This document shows, one piece after another, positions 26,406 to 34,470 of a stretch of DNA of 64,000 nt (its first letter is position 1; each line of letters starts with the position of its first letter). This stretch comes from Perspicuibacillus lycopersici (GTDB lineage Bacteria; Bacillota; Bacilli; Bacillales; Caldibacillaceae), in NCBI RefSeq assembly GCF_025660475.1, contig NZ_JAOUSF010000001.1:744001-808000 (forward strand), written 5' to 3'. The translations under genes and the position numbers were made by a program. A model generated the notes under the pieces. The model saw only the letters and a program-made list of their open reading frames with translations, was not told the DNA's origin and ran no database searches.

Positions 26406-26810
26406 ATGATGAAATCGTACTCGTTAAGTTTCTATATTATTGCATGGCTCATACTTTTCGTTTTGTCTGTCACTACCGTGATAGAGGTATTTGTGAGTCA
26501 ACACCCATTAAGATTTATTTTTATTATTTTATTTATTATTGGCTTAATTGTCGGATATTTTCGATACCTTATGCAAAAAAAGAGAGAATCAATAAAAAAT
26601 AAAAACAAATATCAACGTTTCGGTATACTTATATTCTTTATCCTACTCTATATCGGAATGAAAGCAGGAATAAGAATATTTGTAGGCAGGGAAGTATCCA
26701 GCCAAGATTACGGAATCGTTTTAGCCTTCTTTATTTTAGGGCTGTTCATGTCCTATTTTGCATTTTACTCCTATTATCTATGGAATGTTAGAAAAAAGGG
26801 AGAGAATTAA
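26406..26810 (+). CDS. Small membrane protein of the HTH operon
   Basis: 134 residues with four predicted membrane segments (SFYIIAWLILFVLSVTTV; FIIILFIIGLIVGYF; FGILIFFILLYIGMKAG; VLAFFILGLFMSYFAF) and a basic loop QKKRESIKNKNKYQ. An AAGGAG site precedes tandem ATGs. Not recognised as a named family; third gene of the operon and followed by a hairpin. Confidence 0.65.
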   Translation: MMKSYSLSFYIIAWLILFVLSVTTVIEVFVSQHPLRFIFIILFIIGLIVGYFRYLMQKKRESIKNKNKYQRFGILIFFILLYIGMKAGIRIFVGREVSSQDYGIVLAFFILGLFMSYFAFYSYYLWNVRKKGEN

Positions 26811-26815
26811 AGAAA

Positions 26816-26833
26816 GTAGCATATAAATGCTAC
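26816..26833 (+). terminator. Hairpin after the HTH operon
   Basis: GTAGCAT, a four-base loop and ATGCTAC; only a short T stretch follows. Five bases after the stop codon. Confidence 0.5.
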
Positions 26834-26897
26834 ATCTTTGGACAATGACTGGATTGTATATGATTTTATCTGCCAGTTCTCAAAAGTTTCGGTGCAT

Positions 26898-26940
26898 AAA
26901 AAAATAGGATACGGTTATCCTTATGATTCCATACCCTATT
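26898..26940 (-). terminator. Terminator of the 41-residue protein gene
   Basis: On the minus strand AATAGGGTATGG pairs with CCGTATCCTATT (two G-U wobbles) and is followed by a run of T. It lies 50 bases after the small gene's stop codon. Confidence 0.6.
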
Positions 26941-26990
26941 TGCTGTATGATTTACTATAGTACGTCATAGTTCGTGCCAATTTATTTAGA

Positions 26991-27116
26991 TTATTTATTC
27001 TCGTCCTTCCCTGCTTCTTCCGCAAGCTGCTTATATGATTTTACTTTATCGTGTGGATTCTTTGCTTGTTTTCGGGATTTCCATTGTCTTTCTTCTGTTC
27101 CCTTAGACCATGCCAT
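26991..27116 (-). CDS. Conserved-looking 41-residue basic protein
   Basis: A small ORF with a strong AAAAGGAG site and ATG. Sequence pieces: MAWSKGTEERQWKSRKQAKN then PHDKVKSYKQLAEEAGKDEN. The K/R-rich, W-containing pattern ending NPHxKVKSYKxL resembles a family of tiny Bacillus proteins that I recall as DUF6254-like; this needs a profile search. Followed by a terminator. No known function. Confidence 0.65.
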   Translation of the reverse strand: MAWSKGTEERQWKSRKQAKNPHDKVKSYKQLAEEAGKDENK

Positions 27117-27173
27117 TAAAACATTCTCCTTTTCCTAAAATATCATTTCGATAGTTAAATCGTAAATTTTTCA

Positions 27174-27329
27174 TTAAAATTTAGCTCTTGCCTTTTTTGC
27201 TTTCTCTTTATGTGCTTGATTAGCTTTAGCACTACCAAATTCAGTAGAAAACTCGGAATCTTGTTTACTGGAATCAAATCCTTGTTTATTTTTTTGCTGC
27301 GGATCATTTTTCTTATTTCTTTTGGCCAT
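27174..27329 (-). CDS. Possible gamma-type small acid-soluble spore protein
   Basis: 51 residues, ATG preceded by GGAGGG. It is highly polar, rich in K, N, Q and A, and contains SKQDSEFSTEFGSAKANQA, which resembles the FGTEFASETNAQQ repeat of gamma-type SASP (SspE). One repeat is seen rather than the usual two or more. If correct it would be made in the forespore as an amino-acid store. Assignment is by motif similarity only. Confidence 0.55.
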   Translation of the reverse strand: MAKRNKKNDPQQKNKQGFDSSKQDSEFSTEFGSAKANQAHKEKAKKARAKF

Positions 27330-27493
27330 TTAACTATCCCTCCTTCTTGCTTTTTATTATGAGAAGAGCAAAGGAAAATATTCGTATGCTCAATTTAACA
27401 GCTAATGCCATTTTGTTTTTCATTAAGTTTTTTCATATTTCTATATGTAAGTGGAACTCTATTGAATGTAAATATTTGTGAGGAGGTTTCAAG

Positions 27494-27625
27494 ATGGCGA
27501 AGCGACAAAAAAATCCTTCGAAGGCTGGCGTAAGTGCTGCAAGTGTTCAAGGCAATGCAGGTCCTGGGAATGAAAAGGCACATGTTGATAAGAAAAACAG
27601 CCAAAATAATCAGTTTAAAAAATAG
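27494..27625 (+). CDS. 43-residue small basic protein, spore-protein-like
   Basis: AGGAGG lies seven bases before the ATG. The protein begins MAKRQKNPSKAGVSAASVQG and continues NAGPGNEKAHVDKKNSQNNQ; it has no hydrophobic segment and is rich in K, N, A and G, like minor small acid-soluble spore proteins. It is divergent from the similar-looking 51-residue gene. Followed by a strong hairpin. No family named with confidence. Confidence 0.55.
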   Translation: MAKRQKNPSKAGVSAASVQGNAGPGNEKAHVDKKNSQNNQFKK

Positions 27626-27666
27626 ACAATAAGCTAAAACCATATTCTCCCGGCTACACAATGCAA

Positions 27667-27697
27667 ATGGCCGGATATTCATTAATTATCCGGCCAT
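27667..27697. terminator. GC-rich hairpin between convergent genes
   Basis: ATGGCCGGATA and TATCCGGCCAT with a nine-base loop, between the plus-strand 43-residue gene and the minus-strand DUF2922 gene. No long T-run on either side, but the stem is strong. Confidence 0.6.
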
Positions 27698-27736
27698 TCC
27701 AATTGTTATATAGGAAATTCACGATAACGAAGGAAA

Positions 27737-27955
27737 TTAAAATTCAAATACTTCCACTTCACGGTTAACGATTCGTGCTTCTTTAAGCGAAGCCAGCTCC
27801 GCTCCACTCGCTGTCATAATCGCATTCGCTGCTAATATTGATTCCATTGCTTGCTGAATTTCTACTTCTGTTAGTGACTCTTTCGGATCATTGACGGATA
27901 TCCGAACGGTTTTTCCGTCAGTTGCCAAATAAACGAGCTCTAAATTTGTTTCCAT
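27737..27955 (-). CDS. DUF2922 small protein
   Basis: A 72-residue protein with the DUF2922 pattern: LELVYLATDGKTVRISVNDP, a helical middle EVEIQQAMESILAANAI and the C-terminal REVEVFEF. In Bacillales such proteins are regularly found next to a DUF1659 gene, as here. Role unknown. An AGGAGG site precedes the ATG. Confidence 0.85.
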   Translation of the reverse strand: METNLELVYLATDGKTVRISVNDPKESLTEVEIQQAMESILAANAIMTASGAELASLKEARIVNREVEVFEF

Positions 27956-27996
27956 TCAAATTCACCTCCTATTTCATTCGTCCTCGCTTTCAACGA

Positions 27997-28215
27997 TTAT
28001 TCTACAATTTCGTGCTTGTCCACTCGTTGGACGGAATAAAGTGGCAAATTATTTAATGAGGAAAGTGCTTGTGCCACTTGATAAATTTGGTCAGGGGTAC
28101 TATCAGTCTTAAAATTGCTATACGTTCTTTTCTTAAAAACAGGTTTTCCCTCACCATCTACACCGGCATCAAAAACTAACTGAACATTTGTATCAAATGG
28201 ATTGGAAATTGCCAT
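27997..28215 (-). CDS. DUF1659 small protein
   Basis: 72 residues when started at MAISNPFDTNVQLVFDAG, ten bases after AAGGAGG; the longer frame would include that site. The block VFKKRTYSNFKTDSTPDQIY and QVAQALSSLNNLPLYSVQR match DUF1659. It forms a pair with the DUF2922 gene 41 bases downstream. Function unknown. Confidence 0.85.
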   Translation of the reverse strand: MAISNPFDTNVQLVFDAGVDGEGKPVFKKRTYSNFKTDSTPDQIYQVAQALSSLNNLPLYSVQRVDKHEIVE

Positions 28216-28327
28216 TTCATTCTCACCTCCTTCACTATTGTTATAGGAAGTTTCCACAAAAATGGACAGGTGAAAATAAATTTTTTTTAATTATGTCGAA
28301 CATGATTAAAAAGGTAAAACAGTGTTA

Positions 28328-28999
28328 TTATCTCTTCTTTTCTAAAAAACGCGATACAATCCAAAAAATCGCTCCAATAATGACTGATGCATACGCAGGA
28401 AAATGTATTTTTGGACCGAAATCGGGTAGAAAATAGGTAACTGCTAAAATAATCGCCATCCCAACGGCTCCAACTAAACCAACCTTTACTGTTTCTCTTG
28501 ATTTTCCTTCTTGGAATAAGGAATTGGAAATTATTTTAAAAATGATTCGTATGCTAAAAAGAATGATTACAAAAATAACCGAAACTATAATAATTGCAGA
28601 TAGGAGATAAAACGATTCATTTACCTCTTGCTTTTGAAAAAGTGGAGCAATCAAGAGAATAACACCACGAATAATGAAAAACCAGCCTAATAGATTTCCA
28701 ACTAGTCCTGCTATAAATGGGAGCCTTTTTCTCCTCTCTTCATTTGGTAGCTGGAGAATAATTTCATCTGCATATGCTTTCGGGTCAGCTCCAAATATTT
28801 GTTGTGCTGTTTTCCCTTCGCTTTGTCCCTCTAGTAGATGATCTAATAACTCCATTAATATTTCCTCAGACTGTTGTTCCGACAGACTCCATTGAAGACG
28901 AATATAGAGAAGCATATCAGAATAATATTTTTCATTTTCTTGGGTAAGAAGTTCCCTTTTTTGATTGTTTTGTTCGATTAATAGCTTTGTATCAAGCAT
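28328..28999 (-). CDS. HAAS-domain membrane protein in PadR operon
   Basis: About 223 residues, started at ATG after GGAGGGG. The N-terminal soluble part (SEQQSEEILMELLDHLLEGQ and GKTAQQIFGADPKAYADEI) is the HAAS/DUF1129-like helical domain that commonly accompanies PadR regulators. It is followed by four to five membrane segments from about residue 105. It overlaps the end of the PadR gene by eight bases. HAAS proteins are thought to transmit or receive a signal related to the PadR regulator; this role is not proven. Confidence 0.8.
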   Translation of the reverse strand: MLDTKLLIEQNNQKRELLTQENEKYYSDMLLYIRLQWSLSEQQSEEILMELLDHLLEGQSEGKTAQQIFGADPKAYADEIILQLPNEERRKRLPFIAGLVGNLLGWFFIIRGVILLIAPLFQKQEVNESFYLLSAIIIVSVIFVIILFSIRIIFKIISNSLFQEGKSRETVKVGLVGAVGMAIILAVTYFLPDFGPKIHFPAYASVIIGAIFWIVSRFLEKKR

Positions 29000-29327
29000 T
29001 GTTTCCCCTCCGTTTAAATAATTTTTCAATAGGTGAAGCAATATTGTCCCATTCTTCGATGATCAGCTCCAGTTCTTCCTTTCCTTCTGAAGTTAAATAG
29101 TAGTATTTCCGGTTTGGACCTGCTTCTGATGGCTGCATTTCTCCGACAATGAATCCCTTTTTTTGCAAACGTAATAATACTGGGTAAATAGTGCCCTCGG
29201 TTACATCAACCAATCCAATATCCTGCAGCTTTTTCGATAGCACATAGCCATAAACTGGTTCTTTTTCAATTACTGCAAGAACACATCCATCCATAATTCC
29301 TTTTAATAGCTGACTTCTTAATGTCAT
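28992..29327 (-). CDS. PadR-family regulator
   Basis: 111 residues: a winged-helix domain with GIMDGCVLAVIEKEPVYGYV and TEGTIYPVLLRLQKKGFIVG, then a short C-terminal helix (KEELELIIEEWDNI). This is the short PadR type (PadR-s2-like). The gene overlaps the HAAS-membrane gene, and three palindromic repeats lie just upstream, so it very likely represses its own operon. Confidence 0.92.
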   Translation of the reverse strand: MTLRSQLLKGIMDGCVLAVIEKEPVYGYVLSKKLQDIGLVDVTEGTIYPVLLRLQKKGFIVGEMQPSEAGPNRKYYYLTSEGKEELELIIEEWDNIASPIEKLFKRRGNNA

Positions 29328-29347
29328 AGCAAAATCCTTCCTATCAA

Positions 29348-29436
29348 TACCTTGTTAAACAAGATAGTGAATGATTTTATACTATTTTGTTTAACAAGAT
29401 AGTGCGCGAATACACTACTTTGTTTAACAAAATACT
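29348..29436. promoter_or_regulatory. Three-copy PadR operator array
   Basis: Three copies of a palindrome with core TTGTTWAACAA and flanking ACTAT/ATAGT arms: cores at 29352-29362, 29387-29397 and 29420-29430. Their centres are 35 and 33 bases apart, close to three helical turns plus a little. They start 20 bases upstream of the PadR start codon. Strong candidate autoregulatory site, inferred from symmetry and position. Confidence 0.75.
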
Positions 29437-29608
29437 TTATACGTTTATTTTATTTGATTGCAATATTCATTGTCAATGCTACAATTGAAAAAATAATCAA
29501 AATTGCTCGTCCTTTCATGAAAAAACAAAATTGTAAGTAACTATAGAAGATTTCATGCGCAATATTGTAGAGAGCAAGTATTCATTTATTTTGCTCATGG
29601 ATAGTTGG

Positions 29609-29631
29609 AAAAAGAAGGAAAGCTATCCTTC
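29609..29631 (-). terminator. Terminator of the SNF2 helicase gene
   Basis: On the minus strand GAAGGA, loop, TCCTTC followed by TTTTT, about 50 bases after the helicase stop codon. Confidence 0.65.
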
Positions 29632-29681
29632 ACAATTAAAGAATAGCCCAAAATCTTTTACTTATTTTTCTACGGACAAAA

Positions 29682-32600
29682 TTAAATCATTAAAATTTCC
29701 CGAATATCCTCTTCCGTTAATGCGGTTGGTGCTTTATTCTCTGAATCTAGAATTTCAGCAATAAGATTTCGTTTTTTCTCCTGTAGCTCATTCATCTTTT
29801 CCTCAATCGTTCCTCGAGATAGTAGCTTGATTACGTGTACTTCATTTTGCTGACCCATCCGATGGGCCCGGTCTGCTGCTTGTTCCTCTACTGCTGGATT
29901 CCACCATAAATCATATAAAATGACAGTATCTGCACCAGTTAAGTTTAACCCAGTGCCACCAGCCTTTAAGGAAATCAAAAATAAATCGCGCTCCCCTTCA
30001 TTAAATCGCTGACAGAGCCCAACACGCTCCTCCGCAGGTGTTTGTCCATCAAGATAAAAAAATGCTTGTTCACGCTTCGTAATTTCCTTGCCAATTAACG
30101 CTAGCATTTTTGTGAATTGAGAAAATATCAACACTCTTCTTCCCGAAAGCCGAGATTCCTCCAATATTTGCATGAGCTGTTCAAATTTTGCAGAGGAACC
30201 TTCATAGCCTTCTACAAACAAGGCAGGATGACAGCAAATTTGTCGTAATCTCGTCAAGCCTGCTAAAATTCGAATTCGATTTTTCCGGAATGTTTCCTTA
30301 TCAAGATGTTTTAATGTTTCGTGCCGCAGCTTTGCCAAATAAGCAGCATAAAGCCGTTTTTGATCCGGTAGTAGCTCTGTTATTTCTAGCGTCTCCTGTT
30401 TTCCCGGTAGTTCCCCTAATACGTCCTCCTTCATCCGCCGTAGCAAAAAAGGGCGTACTCGTCGAGCAATTGTTTTTCTTGTTAAATGGCTGTATTCCTC
30501 AAGCCCCTTGAAGAGTTCAGGAAAAATGACATGATAGATAGACCAGAGTTCCTCTAATGAATTTTCCACTGGTGTGCCTGTTAAACCAAAGCGATGCTCC
30601 GCCTGAAGTTTTTTCACTGAACGTGCTGTTTGTGTAAAGGGATTTTTAAATGCCTGTGCTTCATCAAAGAAAATGGTATGAAAGCTTGCCTTTTCATAGG
30701 TAGTAATATCTCTTCGCAATAATGGATAGGAAGTGATTACTACATCAACTTCATTCATCCTCTGTAGTAGTGCTTCACGTTCTGTCTTCGTTCCATCTAT
30801 GATGATGGTTTGTAGATCTGGGGCAAACGTCATGAATTCATGCAGCCAATTGTAGGATAAAGAGGATGGACATACAATGAGCACCGGACATTTTCGCTCG
30901 CGAATATTTGCTAGCTCTGAGACAATATAGCTTATACTTTGTATTGTTTTCCCTAACCCCATATCATCGGCAAGTACACCACCAAATCCATACTGAGCAA
31001 GTAGCTTCATCCAACGATACCCATGTTTTTGATAATCACGTAAAATAGTATCCAAGCTTTTTGGTACTTCAACAGATAATCGTTCTGGATGCAGTAATTG
31101 CTCAAGAAACTGGTGAAACGATTGTTCAGGTTCAAAGACTTCGGATTCATTCATTAAATCTAAAAACGGAAGACTTTGCAAAATTGGTCTATTGAGCGTC
31201 GCTTCGTATTGGTCATCCTGGATAGGCTCTGCTTGTAAGAAACGTCGAACCTCTTCCATTTCCTTTGTTTCAAGGGATAGTAAGGAGCCATTCGGAAGTC
31301 GATAATATTTTTGTTTTACTTCAAGTGCTTGTAAAATATCTTTAATTTGTCTATTAGAAACGCCGTCCATTTCAAATTTAAACTCTAGCCAGTTCGTTCT
31401 CTCCTTTTGCACCTTCACTCGAATTTTTAGGTTGGCATTGTTGCGAATGACACGATTGCGGACTGCTGTAGTTGCAAAAACTTGTGCAAGCTTTTGCAGC
31501 TTTGGAAGTGAATAGACTAAAAAGTCATATTCCAATTCTTCATTTTGCATAAAATAGCCGCCTTCTGTTTTTGAAAATCCACTTTCTTCCATCAGCTGCA
31601 GAATTTCTGCTTCCTTTTTCACGTCCCGTATGAGCAAAGGTCCGGTTCGTGTTTCTGCATTCTCTAATGGCTGAATAACAACATTTTCATAATGGAATTC
31701 CACACCTGCCAGAAGCCGATTTCTTACACGATCAAAGTAAAGCTTTGCAACTAGTGGCGTTCTCCTCATCTCTAGCATGATTGCTTCCGATAGTTGAACA
31801 TTTCCAATTCGTTTTAACCCTGGGACAACCTTTTTCAGGAAAAAATTCAGTTGTCGCTTGGAAATTGGAATATATTTCATACCAGGTGTAACAATCATTT
31901 GCTTTAATTCAAATAACCGTTCACTATCCTGTTGCTCTAAACGATACACATTTCCTTCAAATAGAACGGAACGATAAGTATGAAATACAATCATTCGCTC
32001 AAAGCCATTCATATTCAATTGATAATCATGGGAAGTGCTTTCATCTAATGTAAACTGTATCGGAGGTGGTCCATCGATAATTTTTACGCTCGCATAGTGT
32101 TTGCCTTTGTATTCTAAAGAAAGGAATGATTCGGTTAATACTATTTCGCAAAGCTCATTCCAGGAAGATGGTGTTAAAAATAATGTTTGTTGATTGATAA
32201 ATTCATTTGAAAGGTTTGCTATGGCATCTAAAAAGGTACTCTCATCCTTGGAAACGCGAATGAGTAAATGAAGAACTGCATCGGATTCCTTTCGAAAGCA
32301 ATGCAGTGCTGGATCATAAATAAATAATGGCGATATTTCGCTTGTTCTCCCATCTTTAATATCCTCTAAAAAGCTACGGATATTTGAAATTTTCTTCCCA
32401 TTGATGGCAACCTCAATGCCGATCAAATGCTGGCTATCCGCCAAAACAAGTGGCTTTATCGTAAATTGAACATCTAGTACTTCCCGCTTTTCAAAATGAA
32501 GCTGATGACCACTCGACGGAGTGACTCGCTTTTGAAAAATTGCTAGGAAGTCTTCTGTTAGTTCATTATCAGTTAATTGTTGCCAATTATTCTTCCTACC

Positions 32601-32894
32601 AGTGATTCCTTGCCGCTTCCGTTCATAAATTGCCAATAACACCGCTGCAACGTGCTGACAGCTCTTGTGAAAATCAAGTAGTGCTGAACAGCTACAGCTC
32701 GTTTGAATGCCACGAGAACCATTTGTTTCGACCGTAACATGAAAATCTTCAGAACCATGCACAATCGCATCAACAAAATCGTCGCGATACTCATGGATTG
32801 CAACTTTATTTGCTTGATAAAAAGAATCTCCTCTTTTGAAGGAGACGGATCCACACAATTCTTTTATTATTTTATGATTAAGACTAACCTTCAT
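29682..32894 (-). CDS. SNF2-family helicase with SWIM zinc finger (YwqA-like)
   Basis: A 1070-residue protein. The N-terminal SWIM zinc finger has Cys67, Cys69, Cys79 and His81 (CSCSALLDFHKSCQH). A long bacterial SNF2-associated region (about 100-600) follows, then two RecA-like lobes: motif I LADDMGLGKTIQS (about residue 640), motif II FDEAQAF, motif III LTGTPVENSLEELWSI, and the C-terminal lobe with IFSQFTKMLALIG, LISLKAGGTGLNL and DRAHRMGQ. It is a double-stranded DNA translocase of the Swi2/Snf2 type; bacterial versions are linked to transcription and DNA repair, with functions not fully defined. Monocistronic, with a terminator. Its upstream region is the unusual 52-bp array. Confidence 0.92.
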   Translation of the reverse strand: MKVSLNHKIIKELCGSVSFKRGDSFYQANKVAIHEYRDDFVDAIVHGSEDFHVTVETNGSRGIQTSCSCSALLDFHKSCQHVAAVLLAIYERKRQGITGRKNNWQQLTDNELTEDFLAIFQKRVTPSSGHQLHFEKREVLDVQFTIKPLVLADSQHLIGIEVAINGKKISNIRSFLEDIKDGRTSEISPLFIYDPALHCFRKESDAVLHLLIRVSKDESTFLDAIANLSNEFINQQTLFLTPSSWNELCEIVLTESFLSLEYKGKHYASVKIIDGPPPIQFTLDESTSHDYQLNMNGFERMIVFHTYRSVLFEGNVYRLEQQDSERLFELKQMIVTPGMKYIPISKRQLNFFLKKVVPGLKRIGNVQLSEAIMLEMRRTPLVAKLYFDRVRNRLLAGVEFHYENVVIQPLENAETRTGPLLIRDVKKEAEILQLMEESGFSKTEGGYFMQNEELEYDFLVYSLPKLQKLAQVFATTAVRNRVIRNNANLKIRVKVQKERTNWLEFKFEMDGVSNRQIKDILQALEVKQKYYRLPNGSLLSLETKEMEEVRRFLQAEPIQDDQYEATLNRPILQSLPFLDLMNESEVFEPEQSFHQFLEQLLHPERLSVEVPKSLDTILRDYQKHGYRWMKLLAQYGFGGVLADDMGLGKTIQSISYIVSELANIRERKCPVLIVCPSSLSYNWLHEFMTFAPDLQTIIIDGTKTEREALLQRMNEVDVVITSYPLLRRDITTYEKASFHTIFFDEAQAFKNPFTQTARSVKKLQAEHRFGLTGTPVENSLEELWSIYHVIFPELFKGLEEYSHLTRKTIARRVRPFLLRRMKEDVLGELPGKQETLEITELLPDQKRLYAAYLAKLRHETLKHLDKETFRKNRIRILAGLTRLRQICCHPALFVEGYEGSSAKFEQLMQILEESRLSGRRVLIFSQFTKMLALIGKEITKREQAFFYLDGQTPAEERVGLCQRFNEGERDLFLISLKAGGTGLNLTGADTVILYDLWWNPAVEEQAADRAHRMGQQNEVHVIKLLSRGTIEEKMNELQEKKRNLIAEILDSENKAPTALTEEDIREILMI

Positions 32895-33064
32895 GTTTTT
32901 CCGCTCCTTTCAATGACATTAATAGACAAATTAATTCTATCATCTCCACTCCTTACCTGCAAAACTCTATTGCTTTAGGAACCAGCCATTGTTTTCCTGG
33001 ACGATATTTTTAATCGCTACTTTATGAGTCCAACCGCACTCACATATTGTGCTTTTTTAGTATG

Positions 33065-34180
33065 AATTTCGTTTGATGGCTGGGATCAATTGGATTTTCT
33101 GGGAAAATATCTGGTCGAAATTCGTTTGATGGGTGGGTTCAATCGGATTCTAAGAAAAATATCTAGCTGAAATCTTTTTGATGGATAGTATCAAATGGAT
33201 TCTGTGGGAAAATTCTTGCTCAAATCCGTTTGATGGGTGGGTTCAATCGGATTCGGTGGAAAAAATCTAGCCAAAATCCTTTTGATGGGTAATATCAATA
33301 GGATTCTAAGAGAAATATCTAGCTCAAATCCTTTTGATGGGTAGTATCAATAGGATTCTGTGGGAAAATTCTTGCTCAAATCCGTTTGATGGGTGGGTTC
33401 AATCGGATTCTGTGGGAAAATTCTTGCTCAAATCCGTTTGATGGGTGGGTTCAATCGGATTCTTTGAAAAAAATCTAGTCGAAATCCGTTTGATGGAGGG
33501 GTTCAAACGGATTCGGGGGAAAAATTCTAGCCAAAATCCTTTTGATGGGTAGCATCAATAGGATTTTTTGAAAAATTTCTAGCTCAAATCCTTTTGAAGG
33601 GTGGTTTCAATAGGATTCTAAGGAAAAATTCTTGCTCAAATCCTTTTGATGGGTAGTATCAATAGGATTCTGTGGGAAAATTCTTGCTCATATCCTTTTG
33701 ATGGGTAGGTTCAATCGGATTCTTTGAAAAAAATCTAGTCGAAATCCGTTTGATGCAGGGGTTCAATCGGATTCGGGGGAAAAATTCTAGCCAAAATCCG
33801 TTTGATGGGTAGTACCAATAGGATTTTTTGAAAAATTTCTAGCTCAAATCCTTTTGATGGGTGGTTTCAATAGGATTCTAAGGAAAAATTCTTGCTCAAA
33901 TCCGTTTGATAGGTGGGTTCAATAGGATTCTAAGGAAAAATTCTTGCTCAAATCCTTTTGATGGGTAGTATCAATAGGATTCTAAGGAAAAATCCTTGCT
34001 CAAATCCTTTTGATGGGTAGTATCAATAGGATTCTTTGAAAAAATTCTTGCTCAAATCCTTTTGATGGGTAGTATCAATAGGATTCTAAGAGAAATTTCT
34101 AGCTGAAATCCGTTTGATGGATTCTATCAATAGGTTTCTATGAAAAAAATCTAGCCAAAATCCGTTTAATGGAGGGTACA
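33065..34180. repeat. Tandem array of about 21 hairpin-forming 52-bp units
   Basis: Units start at 33065, 33118, 33170 and then every 52 bases to 34106, with a decayed unit at 34158 and traces to about 34225. Each unit holds a left arm AATCC(G/T)TTTGAT, a seven-base loop such as GGGTGGG or GGGTAGT, a right arm (T/A)TCAAT(C/A)GGATT and a 20-base linker with an A-tract (GAAAAATT) ending in TTGCTC, CTAGCC or CTAGTCG. The arms are complementary, so each unit can fold. The period is not a multiple of three, stop codons occur in all frames, and linkers are similar rather than unique, so it is neither coding nor CRISPR. It fills the gap between the SNF2 helicase and the Ca2+/H+ antiporter. Confidence 0.95.
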
Positions 34181-34400
34181 TCAGGAAGTTGAGCAAGTTA
34201 TCATGCCCAAATCCCTTTAATAGATGGCTATCCTCTTCCGGGAATGTATACGAGAAATCTGGGATTAAAAGACCCCTATCATTTCAACCGCTAGTGGTTG
34301 AATAGTACTCTTAATATGTCTCCAATACTTTATTATAAATTATTTACCGTCCTACATTGGATTGATTACGATATTCGGGCATAACAGACGAAGCATCATA

Positions 34401-34432
34401 ACAAAAAAATGACGTGTATTACACACGCCATT
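34401..34432 (-). terminator. Terminator of the Ca2+/H+ antiporter gene
   Basis: On the minus strand AATGGCGTGT, GTAAT loop, ACACGTCATT, then seven T. It lies 40 bases after the stop codon. A second small hairpin (TTCAACC/GGTTGAA, 34283-34302) lies further on. Confidence 0.8.
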
Positions 34433-34470
34433 TTCACTAAAATTCTGCTCTAGTAGAAAAAACAAAAAGC

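Noticed and set aside
33065..34180. CRISPR array
   Set aside because: Both the palindromic part and the linkers recur many times; there are no unique spacers and no cas genes nearby. The unit length also differs from known repeat-spacer sizes.
33065..34180. Repetitive surface-protein gene
   Set aside because: The 52-base period shifts frame every unit and stop codons appear in all six frames.
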